Assembly: GCA_030770425.1 (NCBI GenBank)
Contig: JASJFT010000095.1
Coordinates: 1 to 64,000, forward strand
Origin: Darksidea phi
Lineage: Eukaryota; Ascomycota; Dothideomycetes; Pleosporales; Lentitheciaceae
Length of the DNA: 64,000 bases
Direction of reading: 5' to 3'
Each line of letters opens with the position of its first letter. Position 1 is the stretch's first letter. The notes under the pieces were generated by a model. It saw only the letters and a program-made list of their open reading frames with translations. It had not been told where the DNA came from and ran no database searches. The position numbers and the translations under genes were made by a program. Shown one piece after another: positions 11,660 through 23,898 of this stretch.

Positions 11660-14482
11660 TTAATACTGCGCCCGCTCGTAATCTCTCAACCCGCCTAAGC
11701 TCCCCCAAGCAGCAAGCACATCCTCACTGACACTACACCTCGTACTCGCCGTGCCTACAACCACACTCTCTCGCTTGATGCTGCTGATACTGCTGACACG
11801 GCTCGCAGTCCTTCTGCGTTCGTTCAGGGAGTGCACCGGTGATGCAGCACGCAACGATGCAATGCTATTATGCCTGGTGTTTGGGAATCCGGACGTAGAC
11901 ATGGAGAGCGTACTTTGGCGATGAGGGTTTTTCCTAGGCAGCTTCGGCTGAGAGGTGACGGTATCATTCATGTTGGGGGTGTGAGAAGCGGCTTCGGATA
12001 CGGTGGTGAGATCACCGAGATCGCGGGCGGCGGGTTTGGTTGGGAGAGTTATGGCAACGTCGGTTCCGCTTGAGGCTGTGCGACGGCGTTGATGATGGGT
12101 GCCGTGAGTTTCGTCAGGCTTGATGCTACCGGTGGGTGCGTCGATTACGCCTGTCTCAGGCACGGCAACCTCGTCATCACCGTCACAGGATGGCTCGCTG
12201 CTGGCGACTTTGACGAGGACGTCGGCTTCGCCATGGCGAAGACCGGGGGTGGTCGGGGAAGGAAGAGGGGAGGGGTGATTGGTTGTGGTTAGCGAAGCCA
12301 TGCTCGCACTTTGAGTAGGTGATGGGAAGGGGTCAAGTGGGGAGAACTCGGGTGGCGGCGAGAGTTGGTGTGCTAGGCTGGCGGGAGACAGTTGACGTGG
12401 ACCACACGACGAACTATCGCGAAGCATGCTCGTACCAACACGCACGTCTTGCGACATGAAGACTGGGCGACCTCGGGACGGAACCAGCAGGGGGGTGGGT
12501 TTGGGAGCAGTGGACTTCCGAACAGCCTTCTTTGTTTCCACAACTCGCACCGGGCTCCGGGACGGACTCTCAGTAGAAAGAAATGCTGATGTGCGATACG
12601 ATTTCTTATTTGCTTCTGGCGACGTTGTTTGGCGGACCTCCTCTAGCTTGACTGCGGTTTCAAAGCCCTCTGCCCAGCTCTGTTGTGTCATGGCGGCTCG
12701 CTTCTTTCGCAAGGCTTCTAACAATGCCATCTCTTCAGCCGTGACCGCCATAAGCTTTTGAGTATCTTTTTGGGATGGCGGCTCGCTCACGGACGTTCGG
12801 ACGCTTTGCGATGACGGCGACATGGGCTGGTTGGCGGCTGTTTTGGGCCGAATGCCTTCATCTTCTGGTATTACCGAATGCTGTCTAAAATGGCTTGATC
12901 GCCTGTTGTTGTTTGAAGCCCGGGGGAAACGCTGCGGAGCGTAGGGTTCCGGAGTGTATATCATCTCGATAGTTGCGGTGTTGGTCGAGGTAGATAGTAA
13001 ACTAAGCTTCCCTACCGACGGTCGTCTTGAGTTCTGTGGCCGAACCTCCATGGCTTGCGCTTGTCCAATGACGATGTCACCTTGCAGTTCTGTCATATCA
13101 ATGCTGTCGCGGACCGATACCTTGCCCTTGGTGCGTACATTGCTGTCGTCTTCGTCTTCTGACGAGGAGAAGGACAGCACGCTCGAATCCTGCAAGTTTG
13201 CCCAGCAGAGGGACGATTCCTTGGTTTTGGTGGTGGTGGCAAGTGATGACTGACTGTGTGCCACCGCCATGTTCGCATACATGTGCTGTCCTTTCCTGGA
13301 GTCCGGAATGTACTGCGATGCACGTGATGGCTGTGGCTTTTGTGTGGCGGTATCTTGCACAAGACGTCCGAGAGAGCTCTTCCGCACAGGAGCTGGGTAC
13401 GGCCCAGCAGGGTTCACTGGTCGTGGAGCATGCACCGAGCTGGGCTCGTGGTCGTCCAGTTCGTCGCTGTCTTCATCGTAACCCTCAAACCAATGCTGAA
13501 TACCGCGAGGAGGTCTTCGAACATTGATCTTGGCGCTGTCGTACGCGTCACGCTTGTATAACCGGACGGGCGATGTCGGCCGTCCGGGCTGAGTTGGAGG
13601 AGCCTGATGCCGCTTTGCGGACTTGGTCAACTTTGCAGGACCTCGTTCTGGGGTGGGCTCGCGTGTCATGGGACGAGGAAAGTAATCCGATGTAGTCGAC
13701 ATTGCAGTGGGAGAGTCTACCATCTTGGTTGGTGAGAGCAGTGGTCCTGCATATCCCCGCTTGTCGTTGGCCTTGGGCTTGGGAAAGAGTTTGGACAGGT
13801 CCAGCCGCGGAGGCTTGCTTTTCCGCTGCTCCTTCTTTTCCTCTTTCGACAGTTCATACGCCAGCGGGCTGGGTGTGTGATGGTCGTGTTTGTGTGGCCT
13901 GATCTGAGGCTGGCCCTTGCGAAGGGCCATATCGCGGACTGCCGAGTCGGACGTCTGCTGCGATATGGAGAGCGGGGAGTTCTGGGCGTCGTAGTGGGAG
14001 CGCATGGTGGAGTTGGAGGTGCGGGCGTGTAGATGCCTGCTGACAGAGCTGCAGTTGGAGCCTCGTCGGTCGGTGTAGGCCATGTCCGTGGGCAAGATGT
14101 TCGACGACGCTCTGTTCGACACGTTCAGGCGTTGTGAAGGGGCCAAGCTTCCGTCCCCAATTGCTATCGACGAAGCTTTGTCGTCAAGATCTGAGCCACC
14201 TTCCGAGGCGGTGACTGTCATATACCCAGGGCTAGGTGGGACGGAAGCTGGTTTCGGGCCCGGGCGAAAGGGTGGACCTGCTGTGCCCAGCACCCGCTGT
14301 GCCTTTGAGTAGGTTGGAGTCGAGGGCTCCTCGAAGCGCGGTGACCATTCGGGCACGGTGGACAGCGACGAGTTGGAGGGAACTGGGCTCAGGATGTCGC
14401 TCTTGTCGGCTTTGTCGACTTTGGAGTGCGACTTGCGACCCGGGATCGGAAAGAAGAACTTGGACCCACGATGGCGACCCAT
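11660..14482 (-). CDS. Large Ser/Pro-rich disordered protein, function unknown
   Basis: Single-exon frame of 940 codons from an ATG at 14482. I do not recognise a catalytic domain. The protein is basic and Ser/Thr/Pro-rich throughout, which predicts intrinsic disorder with many possible phosphosites. Conserved-looking islands are the N-terminus MGRHRGSKFFFPIPGRKSH, a Lys-rich stretch YELSKEEKKEQRKSKPPRLD near residue 215, GIQHWFEGYDEDSDELDD near residue 340, and a helix EEMALLEALRKKRAAMTQQ near residue 610. An ORF this long is improbable by chance and its wobble positions favour G/C like the neighbours. A regulatory or scaffold role is only a guess. Confidence 0.85.
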   Translation of the reverse strand: MGRHRGSKFFFPIPGRKSHSKVDKADKSDILSPVPSNSSLSTVPEWSPRFEEPSTPTYSKAQRVLGTAGPPFRPGPKPASVPPSPGYMTVTASEGGSDLDDKASSIAIGDGSLAPSQRLNVSNRASSNILPTDMAYTDRRGSNCSSVSRHLHARTSNSTMRSHYDAQNSPLSISQQTSDSAVRDMALRKGQPQIRPHKHDHHTPSPLAYELSKEEKKEQRKSKPPRLDLSKLFPKPKANDKRGYAGPLLSPTKMVDSPTAMSTTSDYFPRPMTREPTPERGPAKLTKSAKRHQAPPTQPGRPTSPVRLYKRDAYDSAKINVRRPPRGIQHWFEGYDEDSDELDDHEPSSVHAPRPVNPAGPYPAPVRKSSLGRLVQDTATQKPQPSRASQYIPDSRKGQHMYANMAVAHSQSSLATTTKTKESSLCWANLQDSSVLSFSSSEDEDDSNVRTKGKVSVRDSIDMTELQGDIVIGQAQAMEVRPQNSRRPSVGKLSLLSTSTNTATIEMIYTPEPYAPQRFPRASNNNRRSSHFRQHSVIPEDEGIRPKTAANQPMSPSSQSVRTSVSEPPSQKDTQKLMAVTAEEMALLEALRKKRAAMTQQSWAEGFETAVKLEEVRQTTSPEANKKSYRTSAFLSTESPSRSPVRVVETKKAVRKSTAPKPTPLLVPSRGRPVFMSQDVRVGTSMLRDSSSCGPRQLSPASLAHQLSPPPEFSPLDPFPSPTQSASMASLTTTNHPSPLPSPTTPGLRHGEADVLVKVASSEPSCDGDDEVAVPETGVIDAPTGSIKPDETHGTHHQRRRTASSGTDVAITLPTKPAARDLGDLTTVSEAASHTPNMNDTVTSQPKLPRKNPHRQSTLSMSTSGFPNTRHNSIASLRAASPVHSLNERRRTASRVSSISSIKRESVVVGTASTRCSVSEDVLAAWGSLGGLRDYERAQY

Positions 14483-14521
14483 GTTGAAGCAGGACGGCCA
14501 GCTGGCGCGGCAGATTGGCAG

Positions 14522-14554
14522 CTCGACGCTGGTTCGACGCTGGCTCGACGCTGG
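14522..14554. repeat. 11-base tandem repeat, three copies
   Basis: Three near-identical units of the form (C/T)TCGACGCTGG follow each other just upstream of the start of the 940-residue gene, so they sit in its promoter or 5' leader. Confidence 0.8.
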
Positions 14555-16411
14555 CGACTCAGGAAAAGCAATGAGTCGCGGTACCTTTTTGGCGATGCGC
14601 TAGAGGTCGTCTGTTAAGAACTGCATTGGGCCCAAATTGAACGACCACAGCGGCGGGACCCGATTGTGCTGCCGCCCACTCGGTGGCCAGCGGGCGACAT
14701 ATGAGGGAGATATACAGAATACTTCGGTTTGGGAGTCGTGCGGCGGTGGGCGGCTGCGGTGGAATGCGTCCGGGATGGTCGAGTGGCCGCGGCGGTACCT
14801 GAGTCCAAGCGGGGAGACGGCGTGCGGAGGGGTCGTTTGCGCCAGCTGGCACAAGGCAAGCAGCAGGAAGGAGGCGACGGATTGGCACAGCTGAGGCACT
14901 CAGGAGGCGACACATTAATGTTTGCTCTATCCTCTGGGGTGTTTTCGCAGTCTGGCCTGCGCATGGACCGACGACGCACCGGCGACGCGATTGGCGGCAT
15001 GTCGTCTGCCAGGCGCCTGCGCGGATGGGCCTGCCAAGGGGCCCCAGCATGGTGGCGTAGGTAGTGCACACGTCGCTCGCTGTCGCGTCTCGGCACGCAT
15101 ACAGCGGCCGCTACGCACATTGTCGGGTGTCGAGTGTCGAGCGTCGAGCACCCGTCCTCCCACCCACAACGGCCTGGTGTTTCATCTCGGCCGACCGCCC
15201 AACCGCCCAACCGTACCGCAATGGGAGGAATGCGCACATTCGACCGCCTGCCAGAGCACCCCCGCCTGCGTCTGGCAATCGAGGCCCCCAGACGTCACGC
15301 GGCCGAGCCCCATCGGAAGCGGCTAAGGTTGATAAAGTGATGTATCTGAGATGCCCGCCCTTCACCGGGACGAGTAGGGTAGTCCGGATCGGCGACGGCC
15401 TGCCTTGCACCCGGAGTGCTTCATGCGCGCCGAGCACATCACATGGCAGATGCCGCTGCAAGTGATTGTGGATGGGTTACAGCGCGGCCGAGCCTCCCCT
15501 CCCCCAGGGCTCTGCTCGCTTTTCGCCCCATTCGGCATCAACTCCTCCTCTACCATCCGCACCCCCAGCATCTTTCTCCTCTCTTGCATCCGTCGCTCCT
15601 CTCTGCGCCGCCGAAGGGCCGTCAAAAGAAACCCAGGCTTGACATGAGTCGCGCACGGAGCTCATCCACGAGCCATGACTTGCAGCTGTGACGCCACCAA
15701 TCAATCAGATTGCCCCTTTCGCCCGCTGCTTTTTCTGGCCGATCGATTTGGTGCCGATATTCGGGGCTTGGTTCTGCATACGCACCGTGCGCTCGCCGTC
15801 CTGGCCCTCTCCTTTTCCGCGAGTCCTTCGCAGTACAAAACGACAACAACAGACGGCGGAAATCAAGATGGATAATCCTGGTATTTCCCTCGCGCGCCCT
15901 TGGATGTAGGCGTACATTCAAGTCACGTAGCAGTGCATGCGTTATGTGGCCCTTAGGTTTTGTCGAGATCTTGATAAACCCCCAACCGAGCTTTTATGTG
16001 AGTAATGCTTTCCACACAGCATAACACCATGTGAAGATCCAGCGTCGACGTTATAACGGTAACAGCCAATCGAGACAATCGGTCCTTTCCCCAAAACATA
16101 CTGGTTATCCTTTGGCGTATACCAGGTCGCCGGGATGAACATCTGCGTAGCTCGGGATGTGAAACTTTCGGCGTTTTCGGTGCACGCGCCGGTAGAGGGG
16201 AATCGCTCGGTCGCTTTGAAAAGGTTCGCGAGGGTGTTCCTGCTACCGGAAGAACCATCTATATAACGAACATCTAAGTCAGTCTTCGCGCTGTCTTGGG
16301 AGCGCAGGATACGACGCTTGCGTAGCCGTCTATATTTATCGTTGGATCGAAATACTCTGCCGCTATTTCGTTACCAGCCTTTGCTGAGACATTTAGGACG
16401 ACGATTCTCAG

Positions 16412-17095
16412 TTATTTAATTTCTTCGATCCATCGGTTGTCATGACGAACCTCCCGCTGCCAAGCTGTTTGAGCGGATAAGCGACATCGGGTTGTCTGCA
16501 ACCTGTTCCCGTTAGCTCGACATGCTGCATGCACTACATTAGGATTTGACTTGTCTGAAGCAGCCGCAAGTGCCATTTCCAAGCTGTACTCTCCTCGCTC
16601 TTGGAGAGAGTAAAGGATGCGACCAACCCGGGCAAGATATTCCATATGCGAAAGGTCTTCGCTACTACATACTCGCATCAGCGTGACAATTTGGAGACGG
16701 AAGTACAGACAGTAACTCACTGCCTTCTGAAGAGAGACCTGGGCTTTCTCATCCCCATGTCGAGTAGCGGGATCCTTGTGATGACAAGATTGCGAACAAT
16801 GCTCGGAATCTTCCGCTTCCTCGGGCTCGTCCAGATGTTTGGGTGCCGACGCGAATACTTTTTTCGCTTCTGGACTTCGATCGGGAGCCCTGAACGGTCG
16901 GGTGCGGTATTCTGTTATCCTCGTACTGCGGAAGGGGTTGCTTGTCATCCTTCGTGAGAGCAAGCCGGCTGAAGGCTGGACCATGCTACAAATTTTCTGG
17001 CATGACGCCAACTTCGTTGTCAGGAACATTCTTAACCGCCGACCGGGCTTGTGTATGAGACACATAAGCCGACTGCCGTATTCTCTGGGCCACAC
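16412..17095 (-). CDS. Hypothetical ORF, 227 codons, doubtful
   Basis: Open minus-strand frame with no recognised family. The C-terminal half (LQIVTLMRVCSSEDLSHMEY and a later SLQERGEYSLEMALAAAS) reads more like protein than the N-terminal half. Wobble positions do not show the strong G/C preference of the confirmed genes. It may be a decayed gene or element, or chance. No splice partner was found. Confidence 0.25.
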   Translation of the reverse strand: MWPREYGSRLMCLIHKPGRRLRMFLTTKLASCQKICSMVQPSAGLLSRRMTSNPFRSTRITEYRTRPFRAPDRSPEAKKVFASAPKHLDEPEEAEDSEHCSQSCHHKDPATRHGDEKAQVSLQKAVSYCLYFRLQIVTLMRVCSSEDLSHMEYLARVGRILYSLQERGEYSLEMALAAASDKSNPNVVHAACRANGNRLQTTRCRLSAQTAWQREVRHDNRWIEEIK

Positions 17096-17590
17096 GCCCC
17101 GGGCGTATATCCCAGAGGGTGGGGTCTATGGAGCTTTTGGACTGGGCGTAATAGAGTACCATACAAAATTTAGAGATCGCTCGGCGACTTGGCGTATTAG
17201 GATGACTGGGCGTAATAATAGGGCGGCTGTAATACCTAGAGTTTATGGTACTTGATAACTAGTCTGCATCTAGCCGCAGCCGGTAATTTGCATCTCGCAA
17301 CCCTCCGTAGGAAAGCTAATATTTTCATCCGCTGATGGATCAAACCCTTCGGTTAGTACTCGCTCGGTGGACGATCGTTGTATATATGTGCATCAGTACA
17401 CATCTACTAGCTGGGAGTGTCGGTGGAGTACCGGCCAGTCCTACCATGTTCCTACGACCCTATTTAGTGCCTCTCGTGCGTTGAAGAGAGAAACTTTAGT
17501 TTTGCCTGGGCCGTCAACCTGGACATTGACGCACGGGCTTGAAGCCATATTTGATTCTTTGTCTGAGCATTGAAACATGAACGAATTTGT

Positions 17591-17628
17591 TTGGATTTGC
17601 ATAGGGGGAGTCTCTTTTGTAAGGTCCG
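17591..17628 (+). repeat. Dispersed 38-base repeat, copy A
   Basis: Matches 26318-26355 over 38 bases without gaps and with three differences. Both copies lie outside genes. Probably a fragment of a short interspersed or transposon-derived element; no terminal repeats or target-site duplications are visible. Confidence 0.75.
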
Positions 17629-17688
17629 GAAACATGAATATGGTTCCAGGACTTGACTCGATCGATTGACGTCATCGAAGGTTGAAGA

Positions 17689-18055
17689 CTACGTTTCTGC
17701 TAGGCAGTGTACTCGGGCTCCGGGGGTGAGGTCGCTGTATGAGCAATGTTTATTGACCATGGCGTAGTACATCGTCTTGGAGTGCTCTGGAGGCACAAGT
17801 CCCTGAGTGACAGAATGGAATGACGTTACAGTAGAGGGAAGGTTTGCACAAGTTCCATACTCTGATTTGTGTGATTGTCACTGCCTGACCATTTGCTGTG
17901 ATGGCCTCATAGATTGTGATAACAGGCGTTGGTGATTCTCCCTGCACTTGAGCGATATGGTCTTCACTGCCGTTGTTCGCCGGTCGCCCCTCTCCCTTGA
18001 TAACCTGGAATTTTTGAGCTGCCGGTGTTTTCGTTGACTTGCGTCCGCTAGACAT
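17689..18055 (-). CDS. Small conserved-looking protein, 102 residues, two exons
   Basis: Exon 1 is 18055-17861, starting at ATG with SSGRKSTKTPAAQKFQVIKG; exon 2 is 17802-17689. They are joined in phase 0 by a 58-base intron with GTATGG and CAG ends. The spliced protein is hydrophilic, without signal peptide or membrane span, and continues GLVPPEHSKTMYYAMVNKHC after the join. The middle part (PVITIYEAITANGQAVTITQ) would form beta strands. I do not recognise the family. The in-phase splice and protein-like continuation on both sides support a real gene. Confidence 0.55.
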
Positions 18056-19920
18056 TGTGGGGTACACTGGGCTGCTACTCGGTATTACTCAGAATGCGAT
18101 GAAGATGAGGAGTAGAAAATGGGAAGAAGAAGAGGCGGAGGTCAGGCGATGATATGATCGTAGACGAAGGCGGTCAGCGGGTTGAGGATGGTCGGCGTTG
18201 TTGGACTGGCAGCGAGAGCGGCATCATGTGCTAGGCCAAGTTGGTATCACGTCCAGGTGAAGTCGGGATGGGTTCGTGAGAGAGGGCGGGAGAGTCTATG
18301 GCATCTGTGGCGTAGAGATTTGCCAAAGTAAAGTTGGAGGTGTTTGACAGCATTTAATATGTGCAGCTTCGTAAGACCCTTGTCGGGTGAGGTGACTGGC
18401 GTCTTCCAGTATTCCCAGTTATCGCACCCGACGCCATGCTCCAGCGAAGGCAGGGATCAACTTTGAAGTTCATGGTAGTACGATGCTCTCAATGGTCGCG
18501 GGAGAGAGGTATCGTGAATAGCCTTGATGTTCGACGGCACATTTGTTGAATATGATTGCACCGTGAATGCCTTTACGGCAAGTGACAGTGCAGCAGTAGT
18601 CGTACGTGACAGTTCCGTTCCCGAGGGAGGTCTAGATCTCGTGTGTAGCTAAGAACATTGAACGTGGTGTCATCTGTCAGCGTCTTGAGTCCAGGTGTCC
18701 TCACTTCAGCGCTTGATTAGCGTGCTACACGCAATAACAGCAAGAAAGTAACACTGGTATGCGAAAGACGGAGAAATGTAAAAGTAGATGGGACGATTAT
18801 TGTTCCAACAAGATAGATGTACAAGTAGATGGACCGAGAGTTGGTCTTTTAGGAAAACACGCCGATTGGATCAGTGGCGCATTACAATATATCGACTGCT
18901 AACTCGAGATAGCTGCTGCATATTGCTTGCGCAACGAATCCGCTTCCTTCTATGTGCGTGCTGGGGGTTTCCCGGTCTGCGGTCGTCTGTTGTTGGTGCA
19001 GCAATTGCGCTCTTATGAGACAGGGGCTGTGTGGGCATCCGAAGCACTTCAGAGACAGCACGCAAAAGGCTGCCGAGGACGAAAAGAGGAGGTCGATGCG
19101 CCGAGAAGGTGTGCAATGTGGAGTCCTGCAAGGTGCAGCTATACGTTGGGATAATAATGGCCGTGTCAACCACGCGCAAAGGCATTGACGGCGAGCGCAA
19201 AGCACAAAGGCAGCAACTCGATAGACACAGAGGAGACGAAACACTTGCGCGCCTGTCGCCAGGGCGTCCTGGCATGAGGGGAGACGGTGCAGGAATACAC
19301 CGTGCGTGAAAATTGAAATGGCGGGCGTGGCAGGCGGAGAGGCAAGGCGTCCAAACGACGCCCAGTGATGTTGCAGCACAGCCAGTTGCCGAGCCCTCAG
19401 TGCTCCTCCTTCAACCTCGCTCGCAGCTTCCCCCACCACCCAACCACAACCTCTCGCCAGGGCCGCCCTTCTCCCTCTTCCCTCTCCCCTCACCCTCTAC
19501 CACTCCTCTACCCGGCCTTCGCTGTGTTGCATCTCGGAGCTGCGCCATCGTGTTGCTTCTGCCCTCCGTCTTTCCCTCGACCTTTTCCTGTGTCGCCTCT
19601 CGTCAGCGTGCTTGCCCGAGGGACACGAGCGCGCGCTGCCGGTATCTACCCACGCCGCTCTACGACTCTAGATCTCCGCAGCTGCAGCGCCCCTTTGGCG
19701 TGCCGTCGACCGTACCGATATCTAGATGTCCTGTTAAGCTTGCCCTCGTGTTGCGCTTTCACGCCGTGTTTACCTCGCGCCTCGAGGCTCCCACCCGTGC
19801 CACCGTCACTCACCCTCGAGTACAGCCCACGCCGACTACGGGTGAGAACGACATCTCCCCCTACACTCGCCCGTACGGGCTACCCGTCGTCGTCGAGAGT
19901 CGTCGTCGAGGACGTGGAGC
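18056..19920. other. Intergenic, promoter and pyrimidine-rich leader of the Cdc4-like gene
   Basis: 18056-19300 carries no recognised gene. From about 19390 to 19900 the plus strand is strongly C/T-rich, typical of the core promoter and 5' leader of filamentous-fungal genes. Two overlapping open frames (19313-20017 and 19365-20111) run through it, but their Pro/Ser/Arg/Leu-rich composition is what C/T-rich DNA gives in any frame. Confidence 0.55.
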
Positions 19921-22900
19921 ATGGCCTGCCCGGATCACGGAAGCGAGCTGCGTTCGACCGCGGTGCACACCCAAGGGATGGACTCCTATGTGCCCACTAT
20001 GGCGCATTTGTCGATAGCTCCGGCGACAACTACGACTGTAGTCACTACGACCACGACCACAACAACCAAGTTCCCGCCGATGGTGTTCAAGCCACCTCGG
20101 GATTTGAGTGAACGGGACCCAAAGGAGTACCCGCTCGCCAACGCTCGAACTCCAGAATGGATTCGAAAGTTCATTTTCGAAGCTGGTGGCGCGCAGGCTT
20201 ATTTCGAGGAGGCTGACGACCCGGTTGACACCATGGTAGAGGTACGCTAGACATTTACTAGGGCTACTGGCTGGCTCTTTTTGCGTAGTGAAAGGGCACC
20301 TAGTGAACACCCGACTGACGTTATACCGCCTTTAGCACAAAAACCTCCACAATGATCTCGCAACTTCCAACGGGAAAATTCAGTCATTTGCCTCATTCCA
20401 ATCCGACCCCACATTTGCCACACCAAGCACCAAGCGACCGAACACAGCCGCCCTTCATCCAACGTTGCGCTCTATGTCCGGTCGAAGAAAGCGATCTCAT
20501 TCTCCGCGTCCCCCGTCGATCTCCGAGGCTGCTGAAATTGCCAGTCTCCAGCGTAGAAGCAAGAAGCCACGAATGTCGATTCCAGACTATAAGGGCAGAG
20601 GCATTGGCTGCCTTGGCTCAACCTTCACACCCGAAGAAACGGAGGAAACTGTTCCAGTGACTCCAGATACCGGGGTTGGCGGGTCAAGCTCGTTCAAGTT
20701 ACCTAGAGCTGCTAATAACACGAGACGGGCATGTTTGAGGTCTTCGTCGCAGCAGGCTCGGCGGCCGCATCCACCCCCGCCTTGGCAGTTCAATGAGTCT
20801 TTTGGCGGTCCGAATACTAAACAGAGTGCAGCAGACCAACAACACGATTCGCCCGATGAACACCCGTTCTCGACAGCAGTGGTGGACGGCCCAGGCATCG
20901 CGGCGACCCCACCGATTGCAGACACGGACCTGGAACCGGTCGGTCCTTTTGTGCCTAGCGACATGCCGTTCATGCAAGCTGGACGACCAACGCCAGCGCC
21001 TCTCAATACGTTGTCCGCACAGGATGCTAGCTTACCGAGCCCAAGTTTATCTCCTATTACGGCCGCCGCTACCTTGGCTCAGCAGCCTACCGTTGACGCT
21101 GCGTTCGCACCAGACGGCAGAGATGATGGTCTCCATAACGTTTCCAGTTTTGATAGGTCCCAAGGGAGTATAGATGAGCGCAATACGTCCAAAGCTCCTG
21201 GATTATCCCCATCCTGGTCAAGACGAATTGACCTGCCCGATCCGCGGGACGAGACTAGTCCGAATCCGCAACTGCTAACACCCTCGATCATGGACGTCCC
21301 AAGTATGCTGGATTCATTCGATGCTTTACCGGAGAAAATGAAAACCTACGTTATGTTCCAACTCCTGCGGAGGTGTGCCAAACCGACATTGCATTTCGTG
21401 GCCAATGTCGTCAACCCAGCGCTCAAGTGCGATTTCATCGCCTTGCTTCCCACTGAGCTCAGCCTGAACATCATCAGCTACCTTGACGTCAAGAGTATGT
21501 GCAGTGCCGCCCAGGTCTCTCGGAAATGGAGAGATATGATTGATACCAACGAAGGGGCCTGGAAAGACTTGTTGGACAAGGATGGCTACATTCTCCCAGA
21601 TAACGAGCTGGAGCGCGCGATCGAGGAGGGTTGGGGATGGCAGTACCCAGACGGGCCCGAAAGCTACGAGCGTGATTTGCGTGGTGTTCCCGCTCCCGCA
21701 AAGGTAGAGTATGCGAACTTGACCGGCTCTTTCGGTGCGAATGCACTAGGTATCGTGGACACCGAAGGAGCAATAACGCGGTCGTTTTCTACACGACAGA
21801 AGAGAAAGGCCAATGGCAAGCATGGTGGTCCTAAGAAGCTACGCAAAAAGGGTCCGTCGTCCAAAATGTCGGTGGTCTCTTACGCGCGTCCCATCGCACC
21901 TCAACAAGGGCCCTTTGAAAGTGCCAAGCATGCAAGAGATGCTCTCCCGGTGCCTGATATTGGTCTGACCAGCCTTCGAAGAATACACCTCTTCAAGTCT
22001 TTGTATCAGCGACATCATCTCATCCGAAAGAGCTGGATGGACGTCGAAACGAAACCTAAACATATTGCGTTCCGAGCACACGCCCGCCATGTGGTGACTT
22101 GCTTGCAGTTTGACACTGACAAGATTTTGACTGGTAGCGATGATACCAATATCAACGTCTACGACACAAAAACAGGAGCTCTACGCAGTCGGCTTGAGGG
22201 GCACGAGGGCGGTGTCTGGGCGCTCCAGTATGAGGGAAATACTCTAGTCTCTGGCTCGACTGATCGTTCGGTACGAGTGTGGGATATCGAGAAGGGCAAG
22301 TGCACTCAGGTTTTCCAAGGCCATACATCCACAGTCAGGTGCCTAGTCATCCTTAAGCCCACGAAAATTGGCGAGACGCTCGATGGTCAGCCGATCATGA
22401 TGCCCAAGGAAGAGCTGATTATCACGGGCTCTCGAGATTCGTCGCTGCGTGTCTGGAAGCTTCCAAAGCCAGGCGAGAAGAGCATCATGCAGACCGGTCC
22501 TCCCGCAAATGACTACGACAATCCGTACTTTATCCGCGCTCTCACTGGGCATCATCATTCGGTGCGGGCAATCGCTGCGCATGGTGATACACTCGTAAGC
22601 GGTAGCTACGACTGCAATGTTCGTGTATGGAGGATCTCTACCGGCGAGGTCGTGCACCGTCTACAGGGACACGCCCAGAAGGTCTACAGCGTTGTCTTGG
22701 ACAATCAACGCAACCGCTGTATTAGTGGTTCCATGGATAATTTGGTCAAGGTGTGGTCACTGGAGACTGGAGCCTGCATCTTCACGCTGGAAGGCCACAC
22801 TTCGCTTGTTGGTCTACTGGATTTGAGCCACGAACGGCTGGTTTCAGCAGCAGCCGACTCCACTCTCCGTATCTGGGATCCGGAGAATGGACAATGCAAG

Positions 22901-23301
22901 AGCAGGCTGTGTGCTCACACCGGAGCTATCACTTGCTTCCAGCATGATGGCCAGAAAGTGATTTCGGGTTCAGACCGTACGCTAAAGATGTGGAATATAA
23001 AGACGGGTGAATTTGTGAAGGACCTCTTGACGGACCTCAGCGGTGTGTGGCAAGTCAAATTCAACGAACGACGATGCGTCGCCGCCGTCCAACGGAATAG
23101 CTTGACGTATATCGAGGTCAGTGATTCTTCGAGTCTCCCTTCCCTTTGCTTAAGCTTACATCTTCACAGGTTTTGGACTTTGGCGCTTCACGCGATGGTG
23201 TGCCACTTGAGCAGCGGGGAAGGAGAATTGTCGTCAACCCAAAAGGACAAGAGACGGAAGATGTAGAGGATCTCGTACCAGCAGAGACAGACGCTACGTG
23301 A
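19921..23301 (+). CDS. cdc4: F-box/WD40 ubiquitin-ligase subunit, Cdc4-like
   Basis: Substrate-recognition subunit of an SCF ubiquitin ligase: the F-box binds Skp1 and the propeller binds phosphorylated substrates. Exons 19921-20241, 20336-23116 and 23170-23301 give about 1077 residues, both introns in phase 0. The order is: N-terminal extension with a poly-Thr run, disordered region with a basic stretch (SGRRKRSHSP), a dimerisation-type helix (PEKMKTYVMFQLLRRCAKPT), the F-box near residue 475 (LLPTELSLNIISYLDVKSM), then WD40 repeats from about residue 690 with repeated VSGSxDxxVRVW motifs and GH dipeptides. The last exon adds a short acidic tail. Helix plus F-box plus propeller matches Cdc4/Fbw7 better than the Met30/SconB type. 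The first in-frame ATG was chosen; later Met codons at about residues 20 and 27 are possible. Confidence 0.88.
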
Positions 23302-23898
23302 CCGACTACACCCTATGCTTGACCGACACGACTGCATGTATTCTGGGCATGTTTCAAAAGCAAGTTTTTATGGCGGTTTTGGTATTTACTTCACGGCCCT
23401 ATCCTTTCAGTGTCGGCATACCTTGTCTCGATGAAGGGCATATCTCTTATGAGAGATGTTTTGGATTATTATTCTGCATCGGTTCTTTTCCTCAAACTCG
23501 TCTTTGCGTATATCCCCATAGGTACGGGCGTTTGTGGAGGACTACATTGCATATATACGGCGTTCTACTGCACGCCCGGGCCGGGCTGCTTTTACGGACT
23601 GTTCTGTCCTAGGACGGATTTCTAGTACTTATACAGTTGACTTACCGCAAACATCTCATGTTATGGTATTGTATGAGCTGGTGAAGGAACACCAATATGA
23701 ATCAAACGATCTGACTTTCGCCCTATCGCTCTGTGACTGGGAATATTGGTGGCGAACGACTCTGCAATGACGCCACAAAGCCCCGCCACGACTAAGCGCC
23801 ACAAGCTAAACCTGGCGACAAGCTTCGATGCTTGCACATTTCAACCCGTCAAGCAGCCACATTGTTCAGGAGATGCGTGACCGTCAGATACAACCCTA
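23302..23898. other. Intergenic, no gene recognised
   Basis: 3' flank of the Cdc4-like gene and promoter of the following RING-protein gene, both on the plus strand. Short ORFs only. Confidence 0.6.

Larger units (their letters stand above)
14483..17688. other. Long intergenic region, GC-rich then degenerate
   Basis: From 14483 to about 15900 the DNA is GC-rich with many overlapping ORFs in all frames, as expected when stop codons are rare. It includes an 11-base tandem repeat at 14522-14554 and a GTCGAG-rich stretch near 15123-15150. From 16000 on composition drops. A 14-base string, GACTGGGCGTAATA, occurs twice about 62 bases apart near 17141 and 17204. The only ORF of note is listed separately. 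Confidence 0.55.

Noticed and set aside
14559..15465. Cluster of long overlapping ORFs
   Set aside because: GC-rich DNA with few stops in any frame; residues are dominated by Arg, Pro, Ala and Cys and no frame stands out.
19313..20111. 234- and 248-codon ORFs before the Cdc4-like gene
   Set aside because: They lie in a C/T-rich leader and their Ser/Pro/Arg/Leu composition follows from base bias; one overlaps the true first exon in another frame.
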